From Pascua guehoae (lineage: Eukaryota; Basidiomycota; Tremellomycetes; Trichosporonales; Trichosporonaceae), in the NCBI GenBank assembly GCA_001600415.1, contig BCJX01000001.1, positions 62,001-126,000 on the forward strand: a stretch of 64,000 nucleotides of DNA, in the 5' to 3' direction. The notes under the pieces are model-generated. The model made no database searches, had not been told where the DNA came from, and worked only from the letters and a program-made list of their open reading frames with translations. The translations under genes were made by a program, and so were the position numbers. Below are positions 11,721-21,894 of this stretch, one piece after another. Numbering within the stretch: position 1 is the first letter of the stretch; every line of letters starts with the position of its first letter.

Positions 11721-12863
11721 ATGACCTCAAACGGAGCAGCCACACACGCCCCGGCGCCCCCTCCGGGCGTCTACTCGCCGATCGTGACCTTCTTCAACGC
11801 GGATGACACGGTCGACCTCCCATCTACCACCGCGCACGCGCTGCGCATGGCCGAGAGCGGCTGCTCGGGCGTCGTCATTCAAGGCAGCAACGGCGAGGCG
11901 ATGCACCTCGATGACTCGGAGCGCGTGGAGATTATCCGCACAGTGCGTCAGGCCCTCGACGCTGCTGGATTCGAGCGCGTCATCATCATTGCCGGCATCG
12001 GGAGCCAGAGCAAGCGCCACAGCATCCGCCTCGCCAAAGAGGCCCACGCCGCAGGCGCAGTCTACTCGCTCATGCTCCCGGCCTCGTACTGGGTCAACGC
12101 CATGACAAAGCCCGTCGTCGAGGCCTACTTCCGCGCAGTCGCAGACGAGAGCCCCCTCCCCATTGTCCTGTACAACTTTCCCGCAGTCGCAAACGGCATC
12201 ACGCTCGATTCCGACACAATGATCGCGCTCGCTCAGCACCCCAACATTGTCGGGTGCAAGCTGACCTGCGGTGTGAGTACGGCAGGCGACGGCGGTCAGG
12301 CCTCAATCACTCACACATACACAGAGCATGGGAACCCTCAACCGCGTTTGTGCCCATGTCAAGCCGACAGAGTTTGCCTGCTGGGCTGGCAAGGCCGAGT
12401 TTGCCCTCCAGGGCTATGTCGGCGGCTCCCCAGGCCTGATTGCTGCGCTCGCCAACCTGTGAGTAATCGTAGAACGCGCAGTCTTTTCGACGAGCGCCTC
12501 CCTCTCCCTCTCCTGGAGGTTGTCCTGCCCTTCCCCGAACATGTGCTGTAGACGCCTTCCACCGTTGCTTGACCGAAGGATAGCAACAAAACTAACTCCA
12601 GCTCCCCCAAGGTCCTCGTCGCGCAGTTCAAGGCCTACAAGGCGGGCGACCTCGCGCGCGCGCAGGAGCTCCAGCGCCTGCTGGCCGACTCGGACCTCGC
12701 CCAGATGAAACTCGGCGTTCCGGGCCTCAAGCAGGCCGTGTCCCACTACTTTGGCTACGGCAACGGGCAGACGCGCTCCCCGCTCCCGGACGGCGAGCAG
12801 GCAAAAGTCGACGCCCACACGGGCATCCTCGACAAGCTGATGGAGCTGGAAAAGAGCCTGTAA
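11721..12863 (+). CDS. Dihydrodipicolinate synthase-family aldolase/lyase
   Basis: A class I TIM-barrel aldolase of the DapA/NAL family. Three exons: 11721-12272, 12325 to about 12461, and about 12601-12863. Visible motifs are the N-terminal GVYSPIVTFFNADDTVD, the substrate loop QGSNGEAMHL (GxxGE), the catalytic Tyr in VLYNFPAVANG and the Schiff-base Lys in IVGCKLTCG. The C-terminus runs VAQFKAYKAGDLARAQELQ to MELEKSL, about 317 residues and full length. Fungi make lysine by the aminoadipate route, so true dihydrodipicolinate synthesis is unlikely. A 4-hydroxy-2-oxoglutarate, 2-keto-3-deoxy-sugar-acid or similar pyruvate aldolase role is more probable (inference). It follows 5-oxoprolinase and precedes a dehydrogenase on the same strand, but no shared pathway is proven. 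Confidence 0.88.
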
Positions 12864-13277
12864 AAGTGTTTGTATTTGGGTTGGGAAGTGCCGGATTGTA
12901 TGACAGAGATGAGATGCACTAGATGCTCTTCCTTGAGTCGGTCTGGGAAGGGCATGGGACGAGTGTTGCGGAAGCGACGTTTGCTGTGGGTAGGCGAGGC
13001 GGTGGGTTGCATGGGATGCTGGTCGGTCGAAAGATGGGGATGCGGCCTGATGGGGTCGGTGGGAGTGGTGTGCTTCGGCGATGGCCGTGACGTGGACAGA
13101 CTGCGGGGGCGGAGGTTACTGTATTTGTCCGGTGCCTGGCATCGTGCCGAGGCCTCCACCCACCGTCTCACCCCCACCACGACATCATCAGTGATCAGTG
13201 ATCGTGGCCTCAACACCCATCGTCCAAACTTCTTGCTTTTCTCCTAAAGACCAGTTTGTCACCCAAGACCCATCATC
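12864..13277. other. Intergenic region
   Basis: I see no gene. It ends in a C/A-rich leader ahead of the ATG at 13278 (CACCCAAGACCCATCATC). Confidence 0.5.
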
Positions 13278-14478
13278 ATGGCCGACTTTGGTATCACTTC
13301 TCGGTAAGTGAGATTGATCAAGAAATGATACTTCTTCGATGGATTGAGCTAACCGTTGCAGTCTCGACGGCAAGACTGGTTCGTCTGTTCCCAGCCTCCA
13401 CTCCCACGTGCCCCGTTGACCTACCCAGCCCTCATTACTGGCGCGTCGAGCGGTATCGGCGCTGCGACGGCCATCCTCTACTCCAAATGCGGTGCCAACG
13501 TTGTCCTCGTCGCGAGGCGCGCGGACCGCCTGGCCGAGGTCAAGGCCAAGTGCGAGGCTGCCAACGGCGGCAAGCGCAAGGTTGTCGTCATCGAGGGCGA
13601 CATGAGCAAGAAGGAGGACATTGAGAGTGTGGTCCCCAAGCTCAACGGGCTGCAGGTTGACATGTGAGTAGGGAGTGTAGATGTGAGGTTTGAAAGGCCA
13701 AGGATGTGAGCTAACACGGCAGTCTTGTCAACAACGCCGGAATGGTCAAGGGCCGCGAAGAGGTTGGAGGTAGGTAGTCGCCCCGGGCCGGCGTTGCATG
13801 GCGTTCCGCTCACACGCGCAGACATTGCCGACCAGGACCTTGTCGACATCTTCGAGATCAACGGTATGTTCCTGGTATTGAGGGACGGCCAGAGTTGATA
13901 GCAGTGATTGGTCTCTTCCGCCTGACGCAGATCTTTGTCCGCGAGATGAAGAAGCAGGGCTCGGGTGTGAGTGCTTCTGGGAGCGATGGTATGATATGCC
14001 TGTGTACTGACAAAGCTCTAGATCATTGTAAACCTCGGATCTGTTGCCGGGCGTGAGCCCTACGTCGGCGGCGCAGTCTACTGTGCGACCAAGCACGCCG
14101 TAGCCTCGTTCTCGTCCACGCTCATGAAGGAGCTCGTCAACACGCCCATCCGCGTGATCGAGATTCAGCCTGGTATGGTCGAGACCGAGTTCTCCGTCGT
14201 GCGCTTCCGCGGCGACAAGGAGGCCGCCGCCAGCGTGTACAAGGGACTGGACCCCCGTGAGTATTGGCCCTCGGGATCGTTCACGCTTTGCTAACGCTAC
14301 AGTCACGGGCGACGACATCGCTGAGGAGATCATCTGGTGTACCTCGCGCCCGCCTCACGTCCAGATTGCCCAGATGCGTGAGTCCTGCACACTGCTTGGT
14401 GGCCTTGGCTTACAGTTCCCAGTCATCTTCCCGACCGCCCAAGCGTCGGCGACGATCAACTACCGCCGCCCCGAATAG
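13278..14478 (+). CDS. Short-chain dehydrogenase/reductase (classical SDR, YMR226C/YdfG-like)
   Basis: An NAD(P)-dependent oxidoreductase, probably cytosolic. A very short first exon (MADFGITSR) and a second short exon (LDGKT) lead to [15 protein letters not shown], the TGxxxGIG cofactor loop. After it come [18 protein letters not shown], the catalytic Ser in IVNLGSVAG, and YCATKHA, the YxxxK pair. The C-terminus holds [15 protein letters not shown] and ends ATINYRRPE. At least six small introns interrupt it. Arg after the strand-2 residues (VARR) favours NADP(H). The closest well-known relatives by motif are the yeast and bacterial 3-hydroxyacid/L-allo-threonine dehydrogenases; this substrate call is inference. 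Confidence 0.88.
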
Positions 14479-15015
14479 AGAGTAGATGGACGAGGAGTGG
14501 TGTGCGTGTGCATGATGCAGTGAGGTGAAGAAGGCGACCCACCCCTTGGGAACTCACACAGCCTGACTATGCGTCTGCGGCAGAGCTGCTCTGCCGGGAA
14601 GCTAACCCAGCCCATCCCCTCACGACGCCCAAGTTTGACATATCCTGAGCGCCCCATCCGAAGGTCGGCAATTTGCCTGCACCAGGCGCATGTGGCTACC
14701 ATGAGGTCAGCGCTGGCGGCCTTGTCCCCCACTGGTCACACCACACCCTCCTCCCCGTCACGTCAGCGCTGTACGCAAAGCCTCAACCGTGCCTGGCTCG
14801 CCAGATCGACACGGTGTCCCTGTCGTCCACTACACCAACGGATGAGCTCTCAACGACATCCCTCCACTTCATCATCCACTTACATCCTCTCTTCTCTTCA
14901 CCGTTCACCACCCACCCCTATTCTATTCGACCTTTGTTACCGCACTACCCTCGAAACGACCACAGTCTGCTACCCCACCTTGATCCTTCCCGCCCTCCCC
15001 AATAACTACGACATC
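14479..15015. other. Intergenic region / promoter of F-box-like gene 1
   Basis: It has no supported gene. The stretch 14860-15010 is strongly pyrimidine-rich (CATCCTCTCTTCTCTTCACC and similar), fitting a transcription start region. Confidence 0.5.
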
Positions 15016-15909
15016 ATGTCCAGCACCACGCTCATCGATGCGAGTGCGTTCCCCGAAATCATCGCAATGGTCGTTTCCCACGCGCCCGTGGAGGCGCTTC
15101 CCGCACTCCGAGCTACATCTCACACGATCCGCCGCTTGGTTGATCGCCGCCTCGCCCGGCATATCGTCCTCAAAGGCAACGATACATTCAAGACGGCATA
15201 TGGGCCACTCCCCCCGCTCTGGGAGTGGGACGAAGTCTATTCGTCCGTCAGGGTGGTGGACGTCGTAAATGACATCGACCAAAACGACAACTACGACAAC
15301 GAGGATGAAAACAGGGTTGAGGCCCTGGACATTTGCGACTCGCTTCGCAACGTGGAATACGTCCGGGAGCACGGCGACGCTAGATCCGAAGGGGGCCTTA
15401 TTGACACTCGCAACTCGATCCATTTCCTCCCCATGCCCCAATGCGATACCATTGAGATGACCAACCCCCCAGCGATAGGCGCGCGCAGGTTGGTGGTAAA
15501 CCTCTGCAACTGTGAGGGAACGATGCAATCGGATGCTTCGCACCGTTTTTTCAACGTCGACGAGGAGTGTGACATTGTCATCGTTTTCAGTATACTCGAC
15601 TGCCCAGACGCGTACCAAAGAGCTCTGGGGTACTTTTTCTACATCGTCTTCAGGTGGAAAACATGTCATACGGGGGCGGTGACTATCGTCGACAAGGACG
15701 GCATATGTCCACCTGGCCGTTTTCGAACCGATTTCCTCGACTACTATCCCACCCATCGCCCCACGACCTGGCCATATCCTGGCCCGGACGAAAATCCCAC
15801 TATCGAGTGGGTGGCCGAAAACGTTACCTTCCTCACATTCGACGAGTACCGCTCGCGCGTCGGCGATGAAGCTGCCGCGCTCGAGACGGACAAGAACGCC
15901 ATTGCGTAG
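15016..15909 (+). CDS. F-box-like protein of a lineage-specific family, copy 1
   Basis: An intronless gene of 297 residues starting at ATG 15016. The first 55 residues (DASAFPEIIAMVVSHAPVEA, then LPALRATSHTIRRLVDRRL) resemble a diverged F-box helix set: a hydrophobic N-terminal helix, LPALRATS and a basic helix. The rest has no recognised domain. It is acidic in the middle (NDIDQNDNYDNEDENR) and ends DEYRSRVGDEAAALETDKNAIA. It is a clear paralog of the gene at 16658, sharing LRATSHTIRRLVD, LARHIV, YGPLPP, VIVFSIL, RWK and the C-terminus. F-box proteins usually bind Skp1 to recruit targets to SCF ubiquitin ligases; that role is inference here. A long antisense frame overlaps and is ignored as a shadow. 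Confidence 0.75.
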   Translation: MSSTTLIDASAFPEIIAMVVSHAPVEALPALRATSHTIRRLVDRRLARHIVLKGNDTFKTAYGPLPPLWEWDEVYSSVRVVDVVNDIDQNDNYDNEDENRVEALDICDSLRNVEYVREHGDARSEGGLIDTRNSIHFLPMPQCDTIEMTNPPAIGARRLVVNLCNCEGTMQSDASHRFFNVDEECDIVIVFSILDCPDAYQRALGYFFYIVFRWKTCHTGAVTIVDKDGICPPGRFRTDFLDYYPTHRPTTWPYPGPDENPTIEWVAENVTFLTFDEYRSRVGDEAAALETDKNAIA

Positions 15910-16657
15910 GCACACACAATTGGTCCCAACGGCTACCGAGCCCTGCGACGTGTCGTGCCGTTGATCGGAATGTTACATAGGATCCCCATCTGTGCACAGG
16001 TTCGTACCGCATACGTCTGTTGATGAGTTACTGACCCCGCCTAGCCATCCCGAGCTCCACGAGAGCGTGTCTGATCACCTCGGTTCTAGCGGTTCTTGTG
16101 AGGAGAAAATCCTGAATGGCCGACCCACCTCCAACAGACCATATGCTTCTCTCCGAACCACCTTACTGCGATTCGATTTCCGACTCAAGAACCTATGACG
16201 CCAAAGTACACGAGTGTTATTTCAGTGACTATCGGAATGTGTACATGTGCTCTTTGCATGCATGTCATGCACAGCACGTCATGTGTGCATGCTGACAGAG
16301 TAGGTGGTGTGACCTGTGGCCCATGTGACGTTCTGGAGTGGCCTCACCGCTGGCCTATAATCGACCAGCTCGCCAGTGATGTGATGAGATCGAGCTCCTT
16401 GGGTACACTTTGGGCGCAGTTGGGCAGTGCGCCCTACGAGCATGGTGCACCTGAACCATCGTCAGCATGCGCCGTGCGTTGCTTCTCTTTTTCTCTTTCT
16501 CTCCATCCGCCATCACCACGTCACCGCCCCGCCCATTGACTCTGCACCCGGCAAACCTACTTGCTCCATTCAAACGCCCATCAGCACCGCGAACCACCAT
16601 CACAATCACCATCGCCACTGCCATACCCCCCATACCACAACCTCCCCCTCACCCATC
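15910..16657. other. Intergenic region between F-box-like paralogs
   Basis: I see no gene. It contains short palindromic TGCATG/CATGCA stretches around 16255-16295. The end is A/C-rich (CACCATCACAATCACC) before the ATG at 16658. Confidence 0.5.
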
Positions 16658-17572
16658 ATGGCGCGTGGAACTCATGTCATCATCGACGCCAGCGCCTATC
16701 CCCACATCATCGCGAGCATCGTCTCGTTTGCGCCACCAGAGGCTCTCGCGGCTCTTCGAGCTACGTCTCACACGATCCGCCGTCTGGTCGACCTCGGCCT
16801 CGCGCGCCATATCGTGTTCGAGCACCACACTCTGCGGACGGTGTATGGGCCGCTCCCTCCTGGCTGGGACTGGGAAGAAGTTTCGTCGGCTGTAAGGGCC
16901 GTCGATACGAAAGACCTTATCAACCCCATGGCGAATAGCCACTATTCATTGCAAGAGGAATACGACTTTGAGACCAGCCTCAACATTTGCAAGGCATTCC
17001 CCAACCTCGAGTTTGTGAGGCAGTGCGGGACGACAGAGGTTGACGGGTCCATCATTCCCGCACCCACCTCGGTGAACTTCCTCTCCGTGCCGCCAATCGA
17101 CTCGGTCGTTATGGAGGCCGTTCCTCATGCCTTAGGTGCCAGCAAGGTCGTGATCAATCTGGACGACCGTGACGAAACTTGCATGGACCGTGTCCCTCTC
17201 CTGTTCGACGTCGACGAAGATTGCCAAGTCGTCATTGTCTTCAGCATTCTCCGTACCCCGAACATTTACAGGGTGCTACTCGAGTATCTTTGCCGTACCG
17301 CCTACCGATGGAAAATGTGGCACACGGCGGCGGTGACTGTCGTCGACGTTGATGGGATTCAGCCACAAGGCCGTCTGCAGGACGATTTCCTCCGCTATTT
17401 TGACGACTTTCAAGACAACTCGCACGCGGCGACCACTCCGTATGCCCCTTACTCCCGGCCAACATGCGGCTGGGTCGAAGAGAACATTTCCTTCATCACC
17501 TGGGACGAGTATCGTGCCCGCGTGGGCGACGACATTGCAGCCCTCGAAACCGACGAGAACACCATTGCCTAG
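16658..17572 (+). CDS. F-box-like protein of a lineage-specific family, copy 2
   Basis: An intronless gene of 304 residues, in tandem with and parallel to copy 1. The N-terminal block is nearly the same (IDASAYPHIIASIVSFAPPEALAALRATS, in two overlapping parts with copy 1). The shared core then continues with LARHIV, YGPLPPGWDWEEV, VVINLDDRDET, VDEDCQVVIVFSIL and YRWKMWHTAAVTVVD. The end, DEYRARVGDDIAALETDENTIA, mirrors copy 1. The middle diverges most. The pair arose by tandem duplication; the two copies remain open over full length, so both are probably used. Function is unknown beyond the weak F-box resemblance. Confidence 0.77.
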   Translation: MARGTHVIIDASAYPHIIASIVSFAPPEALAALRATSHTIRRLVDLGLARHIVFEHHTLRTVYGPLPPGWDWEEVSSAVRAVDTKDLINPMANSHYSLQEEYDFETSLNICKAFPNLEFVRQCGTTEVDGSIIPAPTSVNFLSVPPIDSVVMEAVPHALGASKVVINLDDRDETCMDRVPLLFDVDEDCQVVIVFSILRTPNIYRVLLEYLCRTAYRWKMWHTAAVTVVDVDGIQPQGRLQDDFLRYFDDFQDNSHAATTPYAPYSRPTCGWVEENISFITWDEYRARVGDDIAALETDENTIA

Positions 17573-18007
17573 GGCGATTCGAACGGAGACGATCATATGA
17601 GCGTCGCCCACCGTTTCGACTTACAAGGCAAAGTGGACTCACCTCCGTCTGTCACAGGTTTGTTTCATAGATGTTGTATATGGATGACTGACCCCTTCAG
17701 CCACCACACAAAATATTTCCACACCATCGCCCCCGTGCCAGCGTATCGAGTGTTACCAAGACGTCAACGGAAGAGACTGCAACCGACATGTTGAAGCGAG
17801 TGTGCGGTGGTTGACGCGCGGCTCCCGATATACAATGATTCAGCGTCCCAATTACGTTTAATTTTCCATCATCTCATCCCTGACATTGCCTATATCACTC
17901 CTGTTCTTCTGTTCTTGAACCAACCCAGTTCTCATCTCATCAGACGACTATGTACATGTGTCCTCGCCGTGCCGCTCGGCTTCATCCGTCTTCAATCTCC
18001 ACAATAT
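17573..18007. other. Intergenic region, convergent gene ends
   Basis: It lies between the 3' ends of F-box-like copy 2 (+) and the ABC transporter (-). I see no gene. Confidence 0.5.
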
Positions 18008-20280
18008 CTACTTCTGCTCTCCATCAAAGCGCTGCCGCTGCAAAATGAAAAGCTCCTGGTACTTTCCACCCAGCTCCATGAGCTCATCGTGGGTCCCGTA
18101 CTCGATGATCGTCTTAGGTAGTGTGAGCAGCTGCACACACACACACTCACACCACAAAAAGAAAACTCAGACTCACCCCTTTGGAAACAAACGCAATCTT
18201 GTCGGCGCGGCGGACGTTGGCAAAGCCGTGTGAAATGTAAATGGTCGTGCAGCGATGGTCTTTGCGGCGAGAAAGAGAGTAGAGCGTGTTGAACAGCTCA
18301 GATTCGGCCAGGGGATCGAGGGAGGACGTGGGCTCGTCAAACACGACGAGGTCGGCCGTGTCGGCCCGCATAAACGCACGCGCAAGGGCTACGCGCTGCC
18401 ACTCGCCGCCCGAGAGGTGTGTGAGGTTGCTGCCCCATCTCTGGTTCTTTTCCTCGTCGTCGTCGTCCTTGTCGTCCTTTTCCTTCCCTTTATTGTCCTT
18501 TCCCTTCCCTTTATTGTCCTTTTCCTTCCTTTCATTGTCGCCTTCGCTCAGCTTGGTGCCTGTGCCCAGCCACCTCATGTTTCCCCTGTTTAGCAGGGCC
18601 TCGAGGCCGATGCGATCAGCAACCGCAGTGCCGCCTCCGCGGTCGATCGCCGTGTGAATCGCGTCGTCCTCAAACGACGCTGAGAGGTTTCCCAAGCCTA
18701 CCTCTTGCCGAAGGGTAAAGCCGTACTTTGCAAAGCTCTGCAGAACACAACTGACCCTCGAGTAGAGCGTTGCCGGCTTGTAGTCGTTCATGGGTATGCT
18801 GTTGATCAACACTTGACCCTCCGACGGGGCGACCAGGCCGAGGAGTGCTTTGATGAGTGTGGTCTTGCCGCTTCCGTTGAACCCGACAATGGCCAGCGTT
18901 TCCCCGGGTTCGATGGACAGATTGACATTTGACAGAGCGGGGGACCTGTCCTTCTTTCCGTAGTTTACTGTCAGGTTACGCAGCTCGATGCGCATGCCGT
19001 TTCCTTCACGGCGTTTTGCATAGTCGATGGTTCCGTCCATTGACTCAAGTTTGGAGTTGGCATCGAGAGCTGCGCAGAATATGCCAAAGAAGATGGTGTG
19101 ACCCATCATGTACTTTGCATTCTCGGCCGCCGAACGAATTCGGGATCCGAGTCGGGTGATGGCGGCTTGAATGAGAGTGAGGGTGGCAAGGGAGGTAGAG
19201 GTACGGATAACGCCAGTCGCCAAGAGTACCTTTGTCTCTGTCAGTGGTGTTGCAAACGTGGCAGCAAAAACTCTACTTACCCAGACCAAATTGTGGACAG
19301 CGGCTACGATGGTAGACCGGCTCTGGTCGTTGCCGCTGTCAGCCATTTCAAGGTTGATCACATTCTGGGCCGTTGCAGTAGTCTCCCACTGGTCGATAAT
19401 CCAGTCCTTGAGCCCGAAAATGGACACCTCCTCGGTGTGCCGAGCAGCCCGTTTCAGGGTGAAAGCTTTATCCTCGAGCGCCTGCCATTTCATCATCCGG
19501 CGTGGTGGCATGGTGGTCGGTACCCAAAGCTCGAGCAGCGTGGGAAGTGAAAACAGAGCAACGAACGCCATGTGGTTTAGCCACGAGCCCTCGGTCTCGA
19601 GGGCATGTACAGTGACGACCAGTTGCGACACGATGGCAACAATGGACGAGATCAGGCCGGTAAAGCTCAATACTCTTCGGCGCATCCCCGAGTAGGCTCC
19701 TTCTGGGCGACTACGGTTCCAGGCAGTTAAGGTGCCACCGAAAACTTCGGCCTCGGAGACAAGGGCATCGTGGATTTCATCGTGGGGTCGACGGAGGCTC
19801 TTGGAAAGCTTCAGACTGAGCATTGTCTTCTGTGCGTGTTGATTTAGGTCTGCCTGGCAGGTCAACGAAACTGGACTTGGAGCCCGACATCGAGGTCCAA
19901 GTAGATGTCACTTACGGCGAGTTGTTGTTCAATGCGACGCAGCTTGCGCCTGTCTCGCTCGACGTAGCCCGTGATGCCGACAATGAAGGCGACAAGAGGA
20001 AGGGCTAGCTGCCTTGTACAGCGAGGTGGCGAATGTACGCAATCACCAAGGGCTGAAGGTGCCTGCGATCGCTCATAAAGCCCGCCCAGCAACGCGGTGC
20101 AAGAAGCCACGCAAAGTCGAGGGCAATCTTGATGTTGGAGAGCGTGACCGGCCGCACCTCATGGGGCCGCAGTAATTTCTTGCTGCTGGCACTGGGGTCT
20201 TGCAGGCGTGATTGAAGCCATAACCGTGTGAGAGGAGGGAGGTCGTCATACTCGCTCGATAAGGTGAAGGTAGACAGCAT
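18008..20280 (-). CDS. ABC half-transporter (membrane domain plus ATPase), divergent B-type
   Basis: One polypeptide carries an N-terminal membrane region and a C-terminal nucleotide-binding domain. The ATPase motifs are complete: Walker A GFNGSGKTT, Q-loop LQSFAKYGF, signature LSGGEWQRVALARAF, Walker B LVVFDEPTSSLD, H-loop ISHGF. After a last intron the C-terminus reads TIIEYGTHDELMELGGKYQELF and ends GEQK, typical of exporter ATPases. An insert of about 40 residues rich in Lys/Asp/Glu (repeats of DNKGKEK type, about 18455-18545) sits just before the signature. The membrane part is weakly conserved. A CA microsatellite lies in the last intron. Substrate and membrane are unknown. The layout recalls bacterial-type ABC exporters, so bacterial ancestry is possible but untested. 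Confidence 0.85.
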
Positions 20281-21894
20281 GGTTTGGACGAGGATACCGT
20301 GAGAGTGACAATGTGGGTATGGGTTTCAAGTGATGAAAGGTCGCCAGTGGGGAACAATGGCAAAGAGAGAATGCGAGAATGGAGGATCCACCATTTCAGT
20401 CAAGTCAAGAGGCTTGCACAACACAAGAGCTTTGGGGTTTGTCTTGAGAAGCAAAGCAAGCGGTTACACACGAACCGTGCATGACGGCGGCGGTGACAAA
20501 CGGATATGACTGGCTGCCCTAGCACCAATGGACACAGCCGGAAAGGCATACAGAGAGTCATCGTCATGCTCGGCAACCTTCAGATGCCCGTGCGTGCTGG
20601 CGTGCACAGCGCTGCATGGTGCACGGTGCGTGGTGCGCGTGGTATGTGTCCTGTCTCATGTCTCCCAGCGTCGCCTAACTTAAAGAACAACAACAGTCAA
20701 TGCTGACCTGTTCTGAACGCTTTCAACTCACATTCCACAACTGAACATTACAATGAACCCTCGGCGCCTCAACTGGGGATACATCGACGACACGGCCGTC
20801 AGCTAGCACAATCGCATCTTATAGCAGGCCCGATGGATGCGGGGGACGCACGCTGACCGTCTGATCCACTGCATCGACCCGCTCCTGGCAACCGAATGCC
20901 ATGCGCTCCTAATTGATGGCGACGTTCCTTGAGGAAGGACGTGGTCGGGTGGGTGAGTCGTCATGACAAGTGAGGGAGTCTGGACGACAGCGAACTCGCT
21001 GTCCCTCAAAGCCCATGCTCTTCATCTTTGCCCAGATCGTCTCGATATTTGATGCATAGGGAAGGAAGTTTCCGTCGAGTGAGACGAGACGAGCACCATC
21101 GGTTTTTGGCCTACTGCTTGTCTAGCAGTACACAGCTCACACAGCACACGTACACAGCATCATGTCAACATCTCAGTATCTCAGCATCTCGGCATGCACA
21201 GTACCTGCACCGCATACTGCATCATTTCACCGCCTTTCTGGGGCTGGAACTGATCCTGAAGGTGTTGAGGTTGCATGTGGACGTTTCAGATGCGCTCGAG
21301 GTTGTTCCGCGCCGAGGGGAGGCAAACGACGTTTCAGCACAGCATTGTTGTTTGGCCGCTTGCGCCGCCGCCGCTAGAGCCATTGTCGCATCTGTATCTG
21401 TTTTTACACCAGTACTTCATTCTCTCTCCATCCCATCCTATTCTACATCTCTACAGTGCACTACGCTATATGCACAACTCAAGTCTTATGACATCGACCG
21501 CCCGACTCCAACGACAAAGCCTTCTCAGCCTTTCACATTCGCTATCTCTACCCCCTCGCCCCCCCCGGCACAAGGGCTTCTCTAGCCTTCGCGCGTCCGT
21601 CCTCACCTTGCACCCGACGTCTCCAATGCGTTCGACCTCCTGCATTGTTCAAGGTGTGCTCATTGCATACAACACATCGAATGTCAACCACAGGACGTGT
21701 GCTAGCGGAGGTCCCAACACATACCCCCAACGCCCATGTCTGTGCGGTCCCCTCTTCCCGGCGCTGACTCGTAGTCGCTCCCTCGCGGTTTCTCTCGGTG
21801 CCCTGATTCTGACGACCGGATCAATGTGAAGGAATTGAACGGCGAGCATGCTGGCGAACCCGACGATACCCCTTTGCTGCCCGTAACACTCCAC
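20281..21894. other. Divergent intergenic region (ABC transporter / kinase-like gene)
   Basis: About 1.6 kb. Open frames at 21028-21829 have irregular, Ser/Leu-rich low-complexity composition and no domain, so I do not call a gene. The segment 21380-21560 is a pyrimidine-rich tract that may belong to the promoter of the + strand gene. Confidence 0.45.

Noticed and set aside
14923..15915. 330-residue minus-strand open frame
   Set aside because: It is the antisense shadow of F-box-like copy 1; the + strand product has a clear paralog next door.
21028..21829. Overlapping + strand open frames of up to 185 residues
   Set aside because: Low-complexity Ser/Leu/Pro composition from pyrimidine-rich DNA, with no domain.
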